A DNA stretch of 64,000 nt from Raphanus sativus (lineage: Eukaryota > Streptophyta > Magnoliopsida > Brassicales > Brassicaceae). The DNA lies in NCBI RefSeq assembly GCF_000801105.2, contig NC_079513.1, positions 21,358,273 through 21,422,272 on the forward strand, read 5' to 3'. The translations under genes were made by a program, and so were the position numbers. The stretch's first letter is position 1; the number at the start of each line of letters is the position of its first letter. Positions 46,337 to 58,924 of this stretch are shown here, one piece after another. The notes below the pieces were generated by a model. It was given only the letters and a program-made list of their open reading frames with translations, was not told where the DNA came from and did not search any database.

Positions 46337-47025
46337 TTTATAAAAGGGAAAACTCTATAAAAATATCCGAACTAAATTTTGTTAAGTTTTTTAATACCCA
46401 AACTTTTTCACTACCCAGTTTAATACTCCAACTAATTATTTTGTTCATTTTAATATCCAAACTTTTAACACAGTTCCCACTTTAATACTCAAACTTTATT
46501 TATTTTAATAAAAAATATTAATAAATTTCAAACAAAACTTAAAAAATCTCAAACATCTATGAAAAAATATTAAAAATTCTAATTTTATTTTAAGATTTAG
46601 GAAAGAAGGTAGATAAACCATGGAAATTTTTTTTTTAAATAAATGAATTTGAATGATAAAAATAAATTTCGTTTTTATTTCAGAAAACAAACTAAATACA
46701 ATATTTAAAATTTAGAAATTTTATTACAAAGTTTAATATTTTACACTATTTAGTTACTTTTATTTCTCAAACACCAAAAAATTTTAGAATTTTCTGAGTT
46801 TGTTTTGTAAATTTTAGAAATTTTTTAAATTTTATTTGAAACTTATTAGTATTTTTATTAAAATAAATAACGGGTATTAAAGTGGATACAGTTTTAAAAG
46901 TTTGGGTATTAAAATGAACAAAATAATTAATTAGACTATCAAACTGGGTAGTGAAAAATTTTGGGTATTAAAAAGCTTAACAAAATTTAGTTCGGATATT
47001 TTTATGGAATTTTACCTTTATAAAA
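46337..47025. mobile_element. long-TIR MITE (Mutator-like), 9-bp target duplication
   Basis: TTTATAAAA at 46337-46345 and 47017-47025 flanks a 671-bp insert whose outer ~170 bp at each end are inverted copies (TAAAAATATCCGAACTAAAT on the left, its inverse on the right). Long inverted repeats with a 9-bp duplication fit Mutator-type non-autonomous elements. No transposase. Confidence 0.75.
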
Positions 47026-47445
47026 TAAGCAAATAAACAATAAATACGCTGAATATTTCCAAAAGAAATGATATTGCTATTTGATGAATAACCTAAGTAC
47101 AATCTTGGAACAGAGCTCGCATAAGCTTTGTGGTTTAAAACTATGTGCCAATAGTAGAAATTTAAATCTATGGTAGACAAATAAAATAAACAGTTGTTTG
47201 ATTGATGCTCATCATATCAAACAGCAAAAAAACCTCAAATCATAATTGCAACACAAGACAACACCGGAAAGATTCTCAGTTTCTTGTTTTCACAAAGATG
47301 TTTGGTTTTAAACAAGACCCACTTCATTTGGTCTTGTTTTTCAGAATTTTTAAAAGAACACAAAGAGATTGTCTATTGAATCATACATAGAAATAACGGC
47401 ATATTTTGTTTTCATTAAAAAGAGATAGTTTTGAGGTCTTCCTTT

Positions 47446-48401
<956 letters not shown>

Positions 48402-48997
48402 GAATCCAAAAACCTTACGAGATCTACCACAAAGAGAGAGAGAGAGAGAGGCTATAAATCCGTAAAGGGGATAATAGAGATCGAAAGATTTTAAACGACG
48501 AGAGAGAGAATGTTATATACCTTTTTTGGTTTTCGCGTATCTCCGATTTGGCGAGGTTATCGCCTTTTTCTTCTCGTGGTTTTTTAGGAGAGATGAAGGA
48601 CGAAGAAGAGAAGACTAAACAAGGGTGGTGGTGGTGGGTGGACGAAAGAGAACCCAAGTGTTTGATTCTCTGTGCTCGCGTCCACGTTAAATACGGTGCG
48701 TGCGGTTTTCATGATTGGAGATTTAAAACCGTCCGGTTTTCATGATTGGAAATTTGAAACCGCATTTAACCAACGTTGATTTTCAAATTCGTTTGACGAA
48801 TCTGCGTCATTGTCTCTCCCACTTGTAAAATTATTATTCGGTTCGGTTTGATTCTGGTTTGATTCTGATATTTGATACTATTGTATTTCTTTGGATACAA
48901 ACTCTAATAATGGTTTGTATTTCAATTCTTCGGTTTAATTCGGTTTTCATTATCTGGTTCGTTTTGGTTAACAAGCGATAACTTGTTCGCTATATGA
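48402..48997. other. UBC10 leader and promoter
   Basis: CT-rich minus-strand leader, then upstream DNA with repeated GGTTTTCATGATTGGA (two copies near 48703-48750). No other gene. Confidence 0.45.
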
Positions 48998-49229
48998 TAC
49001 TCCCTCCGTTTCATAATACTTGATGTTTTATCATAGTGCACAAAGATTAAGAAAATTATATTTTTTAATAAAAAATATTTTAAAGATATAATTTTAAAAT
49101 CAATTAACCAATAATTAAAAAAATTGTGAAATCTAATTGGTTAAAGTAACCTTAAAATCTCAAAACTTCAACTAATTTGAAACAAAATTATCTTTCTAAA
49201 ACATCAAGTATTATGAAACGGAGGGAGTA
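48998..49229. mobile_element. Stowaway-like MITE (Tc1/mariner), TA target site
   Basis: CTCCCTCCGTTTCATAATAC at the left and its inverse at the right make ~32-bp inverted ends; TA is present on both sides (48998-48999, 49228-49229). The 228-bp element has an AT-rich body and no coding sequence. Confidence 0.9.
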
Positions 49230-49643
49230 TGTTTTATGGGCCATAGTTGTTACTGTTAGTTAAGTTGTGAACTTGTTCAGATCAGATCAGATCAGATCAT
49301 GGGATCCATGTGACTAAAAGCGCGCACTTGAGTATGAACTTGTTCTACTTCTCTCTAACATGTCGCAGTTTCTTAATAGTAAACCTCAGCTTTGGTGTTT
49401 GTAACGCTAGTAATGGACTCTCCTTGTGTTCATTCCAGCTACATTAATGCTTCTGCTGTCGTTAATATAGGAAGCTGAAGGGTATGTATGTATGAATAAA
49501 ATTTTGAATCTTTCTAAGTTTGTGCTTGTGATTGTTTTCTTCTTCCTTAGATAAGAACTATGTTTTATATATGAATTGAATTCTTTTTTACTGGTTCTAG
49601 GAAAGTGACATGTCAAATTACAATCATTCACGATAGTCTTTCC

Positions 49644-51741
49644 TCACAGTATATACGGCGATCCTGATAGACTCCCTATCGGAGTCGACCCTGTGGAAAC
49701 CTCCGATCTATACCCACTCGCCAGCTTCTCCGGCCTTATCTCCTCCACCATTCTCACCACCTCACTCATCTTCGGCCTCTTCTCCGGCACCCTCCCCGTG
49801 CAAACCATCCCAACCTGAAGCATCTCCACCATCTCTTCCTCCACCTGAGTGCACCTCATCAGCTCCTCATCGAACACCTCCCCCGTCCACTCCTCTCTCA
49901 CCACCGAGTTCACCCACCTCACCAGGTTACCACCCACCTCTGCTTTCCCCGTCAGCACCTCGAATATCAACACTCCGAAACTATACACGTCCGACTGCTG
50001 AGTCCCTTTTCTCGTGTCTGCTATCTCTGGCGCGCGGTAGCCAGCCGCGTGCCGGGGTAGCGAATGCATCAGCGTGGCCATCCCTGCTCCCGAGACGCAC
50101 CCGTATCCTTTGGCGTTGAGGAAAACGTTCGAGGATTTTATGTTTCCATGGACTAGTTTCCCTCCTAGGCCTTGTGAGTGGATATGAGCTACTCCTCTTG
50201 CTGCTCCATACACCATGTTCAATCTTGTTTCCCAATCTAGAGGTTTCCTATTTTTAAGACATCTCTGACCTGATGGTAAACACATAAAGATATAAGTCTT
50301 TAAGCTTTTAATTCGGAGATATATAGAACAAGATCATAATTTGACAGACATTTGATGCTATACGATATTTTAATTCGGAGATATATAGAATAATTTGACA
50401 GATATTTGATGCTATACGATATTTTAATTCGGAAATATATAGAACGAGGTCATAATTTGAGACATTTGGTGCTATACGATACTTCTGACCCTAATAATAT
50501 AAGGGTTACCCTAATAATATAAGGGTTCGTAACGTACCGTGTAGTAATGTGGAAAGACTTCCATGTTGGTAGTAATCATAAACCACAAGCTTCTCATCCT
50601 TAGAGTAGAAGTATCCTCTCAAAGTGGCAACATTCTCATGCTTGATGTTGCCAAGCTGTTCGATCTGCTGCTCGAACTCTCTCTGAGGGACGCACACTTC
50701 TTTGATCCTTTTCACGACGATGGTGGCCGAGTCCTCGACATCAACCTTGTAGGTCGTCCCAAACGGTCCTTTCCCTAAGACTTCTGCAGAAGCTCTCAGC
50801 AAGTCTTCAAGGTCGAATACGAGATTCTTCCCTTGGAAGAACACAATCTTGTTGTTGTTACCTCCTTCTTCGCCCAAGCTTGGATCTGAATCTTTCCTCA
50901 TCTTGCTTGGTTTCTCCTTTGTGGATCTTCTTTGCTCGTCTCTGTTGTGGATGATCACCAGTAAGATAGCGAGGAGAGCTAGTAGGGCGGAACACACGCT
51001 TAATGCTATGACAAGAACTGCACGGTTGTGGTGGTGGTGGTGTTTGGTGTGTTGCCTAACAGGAGCCAGCTTTTCAGAGGAAACATTGTTTCCGACAAAT
51101 GCTGAGAGTGGGAACCTCTGCAATGACTCGGGCACGGTTCCTGTCAGGTTGTTGTTAGCTAAGTCGAGCAGCTTCAGACCAGGAACATGGAGATTCGGAA
51201 TCTCACCGGAGAACTTGTTATTCGCAAGATTCAGAGAGTGTAACAGAGCCAGCTTCTCAATAGAAGATGGGATGCGACCATCAAACCGATTGTTAGAGAG
51301 ATCAAGAACTCGTAGACGCTCCCAATAAGAGAAATCAGGCAAAGGACCAGAGAAGTCGTTGGAGTCGAGTCTAAGCTCGGTCAAGTTCTTCAAAGCTTGA
51401 AAACTTGAAGGAAAAGGTCCAGAGATGTTGTTAGAACTGAGAACGAGAAACTGGAGATTAGTTAACCTGGCTATGTGCCTTAGCTGGAGATCCCCGCGAA
51501 GACCCGTGGCTGCTAGGTGAAGACCGACGACGCTGGAGTGGTTGGAGTCGCACGTAACACCGGTCCATTTGGTACATATAGAAAGAGTTGGTGACCAGTT
51601 GAGTGAATGAGAGTGAGTGATGTTGCTAATGAATTGAAGAAGAGTGTGTTTATCTTGTTTGATCGTCTCAGCCTCTATGCAGAGGATTGCTCCAAAGAGT
51701 AGTAGAACACATTTGATTACAGCTTGGCTCTTCATTTTCAT
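49644..51741 (-). CDS. LRR receptor-like pseudokinase (At5g53320-like)
   Basis: A plasma-membrane receptor of the small LRR-III type. Two exons, 51741-50538 and 50269-49644, give 609 residues. Order: signal peptide (1-24); N-cap with WTGVTC (59-64); about five LRRs (75-205); His-rich spacer; one membrane helix (241-264); Ser/Lys-rich juxtamembrane part; kinase-like domain (about 315-590). The ATP-site lysine is kept (VVKRI, K344), but the catalytic loop reads VHGNIKSSN with no HRD Asp, and the DFG position reads VSGAG. It should therefore signal through partners rather than phosphorylate. The intron carries a minisatellite. Position in the gene order supports At5g53320. Confidence 0.93.
50310..50527. 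repeat. minisatellite in the receptor pseudokinase intron
   Basis: Three units starting with AATTCGGAGATATATAGAA or close to it (50310, 50372, 50426; spacing 62 and 54 bp), each with GATGCTATACGATA at the end. Next to it, the imperfect palindrome ACCCTAATAATATAAGGGTT stands twice in tandem (50488-50507, 50508-50527), ten bases from the splice donor. Confidence 0.75.
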
Positions 51742-52422
51742 TGTTTCGGTGGAGAAAAAAAAACTGGTTTTTAAGGGTAAAGTGACGTTAATAATGGATG
51801 AAGAAGAGGGTGTGTGTATGTGTGTATATAATAAGGTTAGGATTATTGACTTTTTGTGGGCTATTTAGAGACTATAGGATAAAGTTTTATTTATTAAACG
51901 AAAGTGGGTTGCTTTAGGTTAATGTTAGGTTGGGCGAGTTGTTGACTTGATGCCTAACAACTCTCTCTATGTTTTTGTTTCTTTGTTGGCCAGAGAAAAT
52001 CGCGGTGAAAGCAAATAGTTTATTTTTCAACTTTTCAACAATTGATTTTCAATGTGTAAACCAAAGTCTTGTCTTTTAACAGTTGAAGTTAGAAAAAAGG
52101 AAGTTCACGGTTCATGCTTATTGTCGAGTCTCTCTCTCACATCTACCCACCCCACACACACAAACTCAATTTAGAATCAGTTCATGTTTTATTCGTTGAC
52201 TTGAGAGATATGGTTTCAGTTTTAAAATTTGTAACGCTTGGTTATAACTTATAAGTACATAGCATGTGTTTTTTGTTCATGAGGGTATCTTTTCTAGGAC
52301 ATGCGCTATGTAGATATTGTACTGTTAGTCAGTTATATGAGCCTCGGATTGTAGCATTACAAGAATTTCCATAAAAGAGAAAGAAAACGTATAAGGATTA
52401 TCAGATTATGAGACAACAGCTT

Positions 52423-52478
52423 ACCTATATTACAAGCTTTTTTTTTTTTTTTTTTTTTTTTAACCTATATTACAAGCT
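52423..52478. repeat. pure poly(T) insertion with 16-bp target duplication
   Basis: ACCTATATTACAAGCT at 52423-52438 and 52463-52478. Between them are only 23 T and one A. It is the clearest case of a tail-only retroposition in the window. Confidence 0.75.
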
Positions 52479-53144
52479 AATACGTTGAATGTATTCAGAG
52501 TTATGAGAAAACACTTTGCTTAGGTTACAAGTTAATGAGTTGTTTGAGGCGTGTATAAGATGAAAGATCCCCCATTAAAAGTGTTGTGAAACATTTTAAA
52601 TATTTCTGAGGCGAAAAAAAAGAAATATCGATAACAAAGATAAACCAGTACATGTGGAGTTTTATAGTTCTTTTTAGTTTTTGAACCTTCTCTATTTTTT
52701 TTTAAAAAATGATATTATGTTCTATATGGATTGTAGAATTATATAAACTTATAAATGAGAGAAAGAAAAAGTTATAACCAAGGTCTTAAATTTTAAAATA
52801 TTTCTACTGTCAGAAAATCATTATTATATTAGTTTGAATTCTTATAATTTTTTATTTTTGTAACGTCTTATAATTTAGAAATAAAATAAAATTTGATACC
52901 AAAAGTATATAAATTAGCAAACAATAACAAAATTTAAGTATTTTGTTTATACATACAAAAGTTTTTTTTTATCATAAGTTTAATTATAGATATGTGTATA
53001 TCATGATATTTGTATGTATTCTTTTAATAATATTAAGCTATTTTTTACCAAAAAACAAAATTAAAACTATTGTCAGTCGATAAAAAAAAAACGTATATAG
53101 TTGTTATAAAATAGAAAATAAGGTATATTTTATATGAAGAATTG

Positions 53145-53196
53145 AACAACCGAAGAAAATAACATGTATATTTGACCAAAAAAAAAAAACAACCGA
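53145..53196. repeat. micro-insertion with 9-bp target duplication
   Basis: AACAACCGA at 53145-53153 and 53188-53196; the 34-bp insert ends TTGACC followed by A10. Confidence 0.5.
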
Positions 53197-53334
53197 GTCC
53201 AAGCTGGGGAAGGAACACACGTATCCTTATATCCAAACACATCTCACCCCCCTTCGAGACTTCTTCCTTCTTCCTTCTTCTTCTTCCTCGCCGATCGCAA
53301 CTTCCGTCTTCTCTCAGCAAATCCTTTAACGACA

Positions 53335-54779
53335 ATGGATTACGACTTCAGAAACAAGTCAGGTCCCTCCTACGGCCGTCCTATGTACCCATCTCCTTCT
53401 CCATCATCTATGTACACCGGTCCTCCCGGATACCCAAAGATCGGTGGCGGCCAACCGTTTTTCCCTCCGCCGCCGGAGAGAACCCCGTCGTTTCAACACA
53501 ACCCCTCTTCATGTAACTCTCCTCTGATCTGATCTCGAATTTGCTTTTATTCGATCTGTAGCTCTCATACTCGTTTTTTTCTTTGTTGTTGCTGGGTGGT
53601 TAGCTGGATTAGGAATCAAGGTGACTCTCAAGCCTGACTATCGTATCACTCCTCCGGTGAGAACAATTTATCAACTTTTTGAGTTTCTGATGTGAAAGCT
53701 CTCATCTTTTTAAAATTTGGGATTGAATGATTTGAAGTCTGTGTTGTGAAAATTTGTGATGTGTGTTTTCAGCCTCCGTTGTTGCCTCGAGTTGGAGATG
53801 TTCCTAGGAGCAGCTTTCAGTTCGATTTCGGACTAGAAAGGAAGGTTCTTGCTGAGGCGGAGAAGGATAACCCTGATTGGAGCAAGTTTGGGTCCGACCA
53901 TCCTCCTCCTCCTCCTCCACCGGCGAACTTTTCACAACCGCCGCCGGCTAATTTTGCACAACCACCACCGGCACATTCAATGGTACGTAAGGCTCATCTT
54001 TCAGTTCTTCTATCAGGATTTGCTCTATGGCAAAGCTTCTTAAGAGTTAGGAGGGCCGAGGTTGTTGTTAGTATGAGTGTTCTAATTGTGGATCATCATT
54101 ATCTATGAACTTAGTTAACAGAACAGGTTTTGTTTTGTGTAATACTTAATTGGTTTACACTCTAGTATGATCCTTAGGTTTGCTCTATGGAAAGGTTCTT
54201 AGAGTTAGGCCTGAGATTGTTTGTATGAGTTCTTGAAAAGAACAAGTGTGGATCATCATCATCATCATTTGTGACTGTGAACGTAATTAACAGAAGAGGT
54301 TTTGTTTTGTTGTGTAATACTTAATGGGAACTGAGTCAAGAAAATCAAACTTTGCATTAGTATGATCATTGTATTTGTTCTACCTCTATTATTGTTACTG
54401 AGGTTGGGTTTCAATTGCAGGGTGTAGATCCTGTAGTGATGAAATATGCTGGGCTAAACCGAGAAGCTGTCAACATCGCTGTTGCAAACTATGGTGATAA
54501 TCCCACAAAGGTGCATTTTATCTTATTTCCATCTATCCACACATTCTATTCATGTATTAGCTATAATAGCTACACGGCATATACTTTCCCAGAGGAGTAT
54601 CTAATTACAGTTGTTGTTTTTTTCTTTTCTGAAACGTGTTTTAGGTTCATGAATTTGCAAATGGGTTCAGTGCGATAAGGGAGATGGGGTTCCCAACGAA
54701 CGCTGTTGCAGATGCTCTCTTCATGTTCGAGAACGACACTGAGAAGGCATTGTCACATTTGCTCCATGGTTCTTCTTGA
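53335..54779 (+). CDS. UBA-domain protein (At5g53330-like)
   Basis: A 221-residue, proline-rich protein with a C-terminal ubiquitin-associated domain, likely a ubiquitin-binding adaptor. Five exons with GT-AG introns: 53335-53512, 53604-53656, 53773-53982, 54421-54510 and 54645-54779. The N-terminus is rich in G/P/Y/S (MDYDFRNKSGPSYGRPMYP); a conserved middle part reads DYRITPPPLLPRVGDVPRS and FDFGLERKVLAEAEKDNPDW; a Pro-rich linker with repeats of PPPANF follows; the UBA fold is at about 175-219 (FSAIREMGFPTNAVADALFM, KALSHLL). The frame is intact. Its partners are unknown. Confidence 0.9.
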
Positions 54780-55719
54780 ACTTTTTTTAGACTTTCAAAT
54801 TATCCTCCTTCTATAGTGTGTAAGTAAAACATCGAATAATGTAAAAGATTGACAAAAGTATAAACATTGTTTTCTTTCACTGTGTAAATGGATGTGATTT
54901 GTTTTGGGTGGAGACAAAACTTTGTCAGTAAAGCTATCTATTTCACTGCTTCGACTTGAAAGCAACCGATGTTTGATGAGTAACAACATTGCTTTTACAT
55001 CCAGAACCTATAAAAAACCTTGCATAATGCAATGATTGATACCACAACCCACCCAAGTGTAAAAAAAATGGTGCAGTTAGCCTATTTTGCAGACAGATAT
55101 GTTCTCTATACACTGGAGTTCTCCTCTGTACGTTTGGGTCTCCTAGTTGGCTAAGTACACTCCGCCCGTGCATATAGCTTCTGAAACATTGAAAACTAAT
55201 GAAATGGATAAAGAGAGTATGATAAATTTGCAGATTGATATGCTGAATCCATGGTATGTATGATAAATTAGGATTATCAATCTGCAATTAAGCTCGATCA
55301 GCAACATATCAAATCAACCATTTACATCTTGAGCTAGATTCATAGGAGTCAACCGGATGTTTTAACCCGGTTCGACACCCCCCGACCATGCTATTGCAAA
55401 AGATCACTTTTGTATTTATTCAAAAAAAAAAACCAGAAAAACGAACCGAAGACGACGACGTTTCGAACGCCATGAACCGTCAATGCTCTCGTCAAACTGT
55501 TACCAGAAGATGAAATAGATATTCTCTCTTCCCTTTCGAATTTGCGTTTCTTCACTGCTTCATAACTTTCATCATCATCTCTATCAAAAAAGCTTCAGTC
55601 TTTGCTTCATTCCTCACAAACCCATCTCCAATAATTCTCATCTTGAATCAGATCATGTTGATCAATCGCTGAGATTATACCTTCCCCCTCCCGATTGAAT
55701 TCCCTCTGAGAAACCCGCC
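54780..55719. other. intergenic DNA between UBA gene and CLPX
   Basis: 3' flank of the UBA gene and the CLPX promoter and leader. In Arabidopsis a galactosyltransferase gene (At5g53340, from memory) lies here; I see no sign of it. A minus-strand frame at 55287-54943 has no recognisable domain. Confidence 0.45.
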
Positions 55720-58615
55720 ATGGCCGCGGCTCTGAGGTCAAACACCTCCCGAGAAACCGCTTCTCTCACACACTCTCACTTTCTTCACTTCATCTCCAAC
55801 CGTCTCCTCACTCCAACCACAACCACCACCGTAACATTAACAAGATCGCGTCTCTCAACCCCACTACGGGAGGAGAGAGAAGGTGCTACGCTACGGAGAA
55901 GGTGAGAGGCGTAGTAAAGTCTGCTCTTTTGTGCTCCTCCTCTCAAGGAGGAGACCCACCTGATCTCTGGCAGCCTCCCGCAGATGAAGTTTCCTTCCTT
56001 CGGGTTAATCCCGTTCGTGGCGGTGGTGGTCCTGGTGCTGGTGTTGGTGTTGGGACAGGTTCGGATTCGAAAGAGGATGCTTGGGGTGGGTCTAACCTCG
56101 GGTCTAGTTTTCCGACACCAAAGGATATTTGTAATGGTTTGGACAAGTTCGTGATCGGTCAGGAGAGAGCTAAAAAGGTGAAAATGATGTTGTTACTTGT
56201 TAGTAAAGTTTTGCTTGTGGTTGTGGATGATCGTTTTTGGCTAGTGTCTAAAATATCTTTGTGATGCTTTAGGCTTTGAATGGTTTTATAACGTCAAACT
56301 TCCTATTCAGAGATTAGTTTCTAGTTGGATTGTAATTAGAAAGTTTATATATTATTTTCAGTGTCATATTCCTTGTTTAGTTTTTAATCCATTCTTTTGT
56401 TACTTAAGAGCACACTGTTGAATACTTTGAATTATGTGTGGGGTGGATGCAGGTGCTTTCAGTGGCAGTCTACAATCACTACAAGAGGATATACTACGAA
56501 TCATTACAGAAACGGTTATAGTCTACAAACCTTTACTAGTACAGCTTATTTTACCTATAAGCATCTGAAAAAATAGTTAACATATCTTGTTCACGTATTC
56601 CATAAGAGAATATCATTAGTTTTGATGCTGAAACTTGTGTGGGGAAAGCTAGGTCCTCCTCAGGAGAAACCGATAGCACTGCAGCAAAACCAGGTGATGA
56701 TGATGATGATGATCTGGTTGAACTGGAGAAGAGTAACATTCTCCTCATGGGACCAACTGGCTCAGGTGATCAATCTAGCATGGTTGCCAAAACTTCAAAC
56801 TCAGCTTGTCTCACATCTCATCTGTTTTGTTTGTTTTTTCTTCAACCACAGGGAAGACCCTACTTGCGAAAACCTTGGCGCGGTTTGTGAATGTACCTTT
56901 TGTCATTGCGGATGCAACCACCTTGACTCAGGCATATTCTCTTCTTGTCTTCTTTTTTTGCCGCATGCATGTATGTCTTTTTTCGTGATGACCAATTCAA
57001 AAAAAAAAAATGAAATAACTTTTTGTCAGGCTGGTTATGTGGGAGAGGATGTTGAGTCTATATTATACAAACTTCTCACAGTAATCTTTCCTAAAACCCA
57101 ACCAGTTTACATTTATTATAAATCAATTTTCTTTATATTATTATTTGTGATGAGTGGGTTTTGATTGATCTCTCTCTCTCTCCAGGTTGCAGATTATAAC
57201 GTTGCAGCTGCACAGCAGGGGATTGTTTACATCGATGAAGTCGACAAGATAACAAAGAAGGTTAGAGACTAAAATAAACATTATCCTAGTGCCAATTTTG
57301 GAAAACTACTTGATTATATAATTTTATGTGCTTCTTTTTTGGTTTTGCCAGGCAGAAAGCCTTAACATCAGCAGAGATGTATCAGGAGAGGGTGTTCAAC
57401 AAGCATTGCTGAAAATGCTGGAAGGAACTGTAAGTTTTGCAGTTTAAGTCATGTTTTTGTGTTTGATAACCAATATCTAACTCTCTCTCTCTCTCTCTCT
57501 TTCTCTGTTTGTGTAAATAGATCGTTAATGTACCTGAGAAGGGAGCTAGAAAGCACCCTAGAGGCGACAACATCCAGGTTTATTTCTTGTGCTCTACTCT
57601 TAATGCTCTTTGCATGATGATTGGAGTGTTAGAGAGTTTAATGTCTCTCCTCTGTTTCTGCAGATAGATACAAAAGATATACTCTTCATATGTGGTGGTG
57701 CTTTTGTAGACATCGAGAAGACCATCTCTGAGAGGTATCAAATCAAATCCCCTAAACATTACCTTTACAAGAAGTCAACTGAATGTTTCTTTTTTTTTTG
57801 TTGCCAGGCGCCATGATTCTTCAATAGGGTTTGGTGCTCCTGTACGTGCTAACATGAGGGCAGGTGGTGTTACAAACGCAGCTGTTGCATCAAACCTGAT
57901 GGAAACTGTAGGTCTTTAAGCACACATGTTTGTGAGATTCTTCTGCTTGTTGTTCGTAATGACATTGTGTCCATTGTTTGGTGTTGGCAGGTGGAAAGCA
58001 GTGACCTGATTGCTTATGGTTTAATACCTGAGTTTGTTGGAAGGTTTCCAGTTCTCGTCAGCTTGTCTGCTCTCACCGAGAACCAACTTATGCAGGTGTA
58101 AATTGATTTTGATATTAAAAATTATTAACGTGATTCTAATTTCTAAATCAGTTGGACTGCAGGTGCTGACGGAGCCAAAGAACGCACTTGGAAAGCAATA
58201 CAAAAAGATGTATCAGATGAATAGAGTAAAGCTGCATTTCACGGAACCAGCTCTGCGGCTAATAGCGAGAAGAGCAATAACCAAAAACACGGGAGCTCGT
58301 GGTTTAAGAGCTCTGTTAGAAAGCATCCTCATGGACTCTATGTACGAGGCAAGTTCTTACCTCTTATAGTATTAGTTATTCGTTATATCTGGATTCACTC
58401 TCTTATGTTTTTTCATTCAGATACCGGAGGAAGGTACAGGGAAGGATATGATAGAGGCGGTTGTGGTGGATGAAGAAGCAGTTGAAGGAGAAGGGCGTAG
58501 AGGCTCTGGTGCTAAGATTCTCCGTGGTGAAGGAGCTTTGTCTCTGTATCTCTCTGAAACCAAGGAAGGACCTGAAGGAGAAACTGAAGTGGAGCCGGTT
58601 GTAGCCAATATGTAA
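55720..58615 (+). CDS. CLPX: mitochondrial CLPX, ATPase unit of the Clp protease, with a frameshift in exon 1
   Basis: AAA+ unfoldase that feeds proteins to ClpP in the mitochondrial matrix. Thirteen exons: 55720-56177, 56453-56514, 56653-56765, 56852-56931, 57030-57080, 57186-57260, 57352-57429, 57521-57577, 57664-57734, 57808-57907, 57991-58095, 58163-58348 and 58421-58615. Walker A GPTGSGKT spans the exon 3/4 junction; pore loop GYVGED starts exon 5; Walker [10 protein letters not shown] is in exon 6; the VGRFPV and [14 protein letters not shown] sensor-2 region is in exons 11-12. Introns 4 and 12 use GC donors. The presequence ([16 protein letters not shown]) is one base out of frame with the rest; the shift lies between about 55800 and 55900, a CCA-rich stretch, and the first frame ends at 55903-55905. 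Summed exon length is not a multiple of three, in agreement. Confidence 0.9.
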
Positions 58616-58924
58616 ATGTATCAATATATCATCATCATCATCATTGATCCAGAACATATGGTCAAATGTAGTCTCTCAACGTTCTTTGTACATAAATGAA
58701 AGAAAGAAAACAAAGTTGGATCAGTAAGTTTAAAACAACACAAGGTTACATGCACAGTTTCCTCGTTGATAATCATTACTTCATTCAAGATGGCCTGTCT
58801 TTTAATAAGCACACTTAGAATATAGCTTGAATAACTATTTAAATAGACTTGTACATGCCCATGGAACTAAAACTGAATAACTATTTAAATACGATATGCT
58901 GAGACAACACAGGGAGTATTTTTA
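58616..58924. other. tail-to-tail 3' flanks of CLPX and WSD
   Basis: A gap of 309 bp shared by the two convergent 3' UTRs, with an ATC microsatellite at about 58629-58643. Confidence 0.5.

Larger units (their letters stand above)
51742..53334. other. intergenic region between divergent genes
   Basis: Promoters of the receptor pseudokinase (left) and the UBA gene (right; CT-rich leader at 53245-53300). Contains a poly-T insertion (52423-52478) and a micro-insertion (53145-53196). No other gene. Confidence 0.45.

Noticed and set aside
54943..55287. 114-codon minus-strand frame next to CLPX, checked as a remnant of the galactosyltransferase expected here
   Set aside because: No motif of that family or any other; starts at a non-ATG or chance codon.
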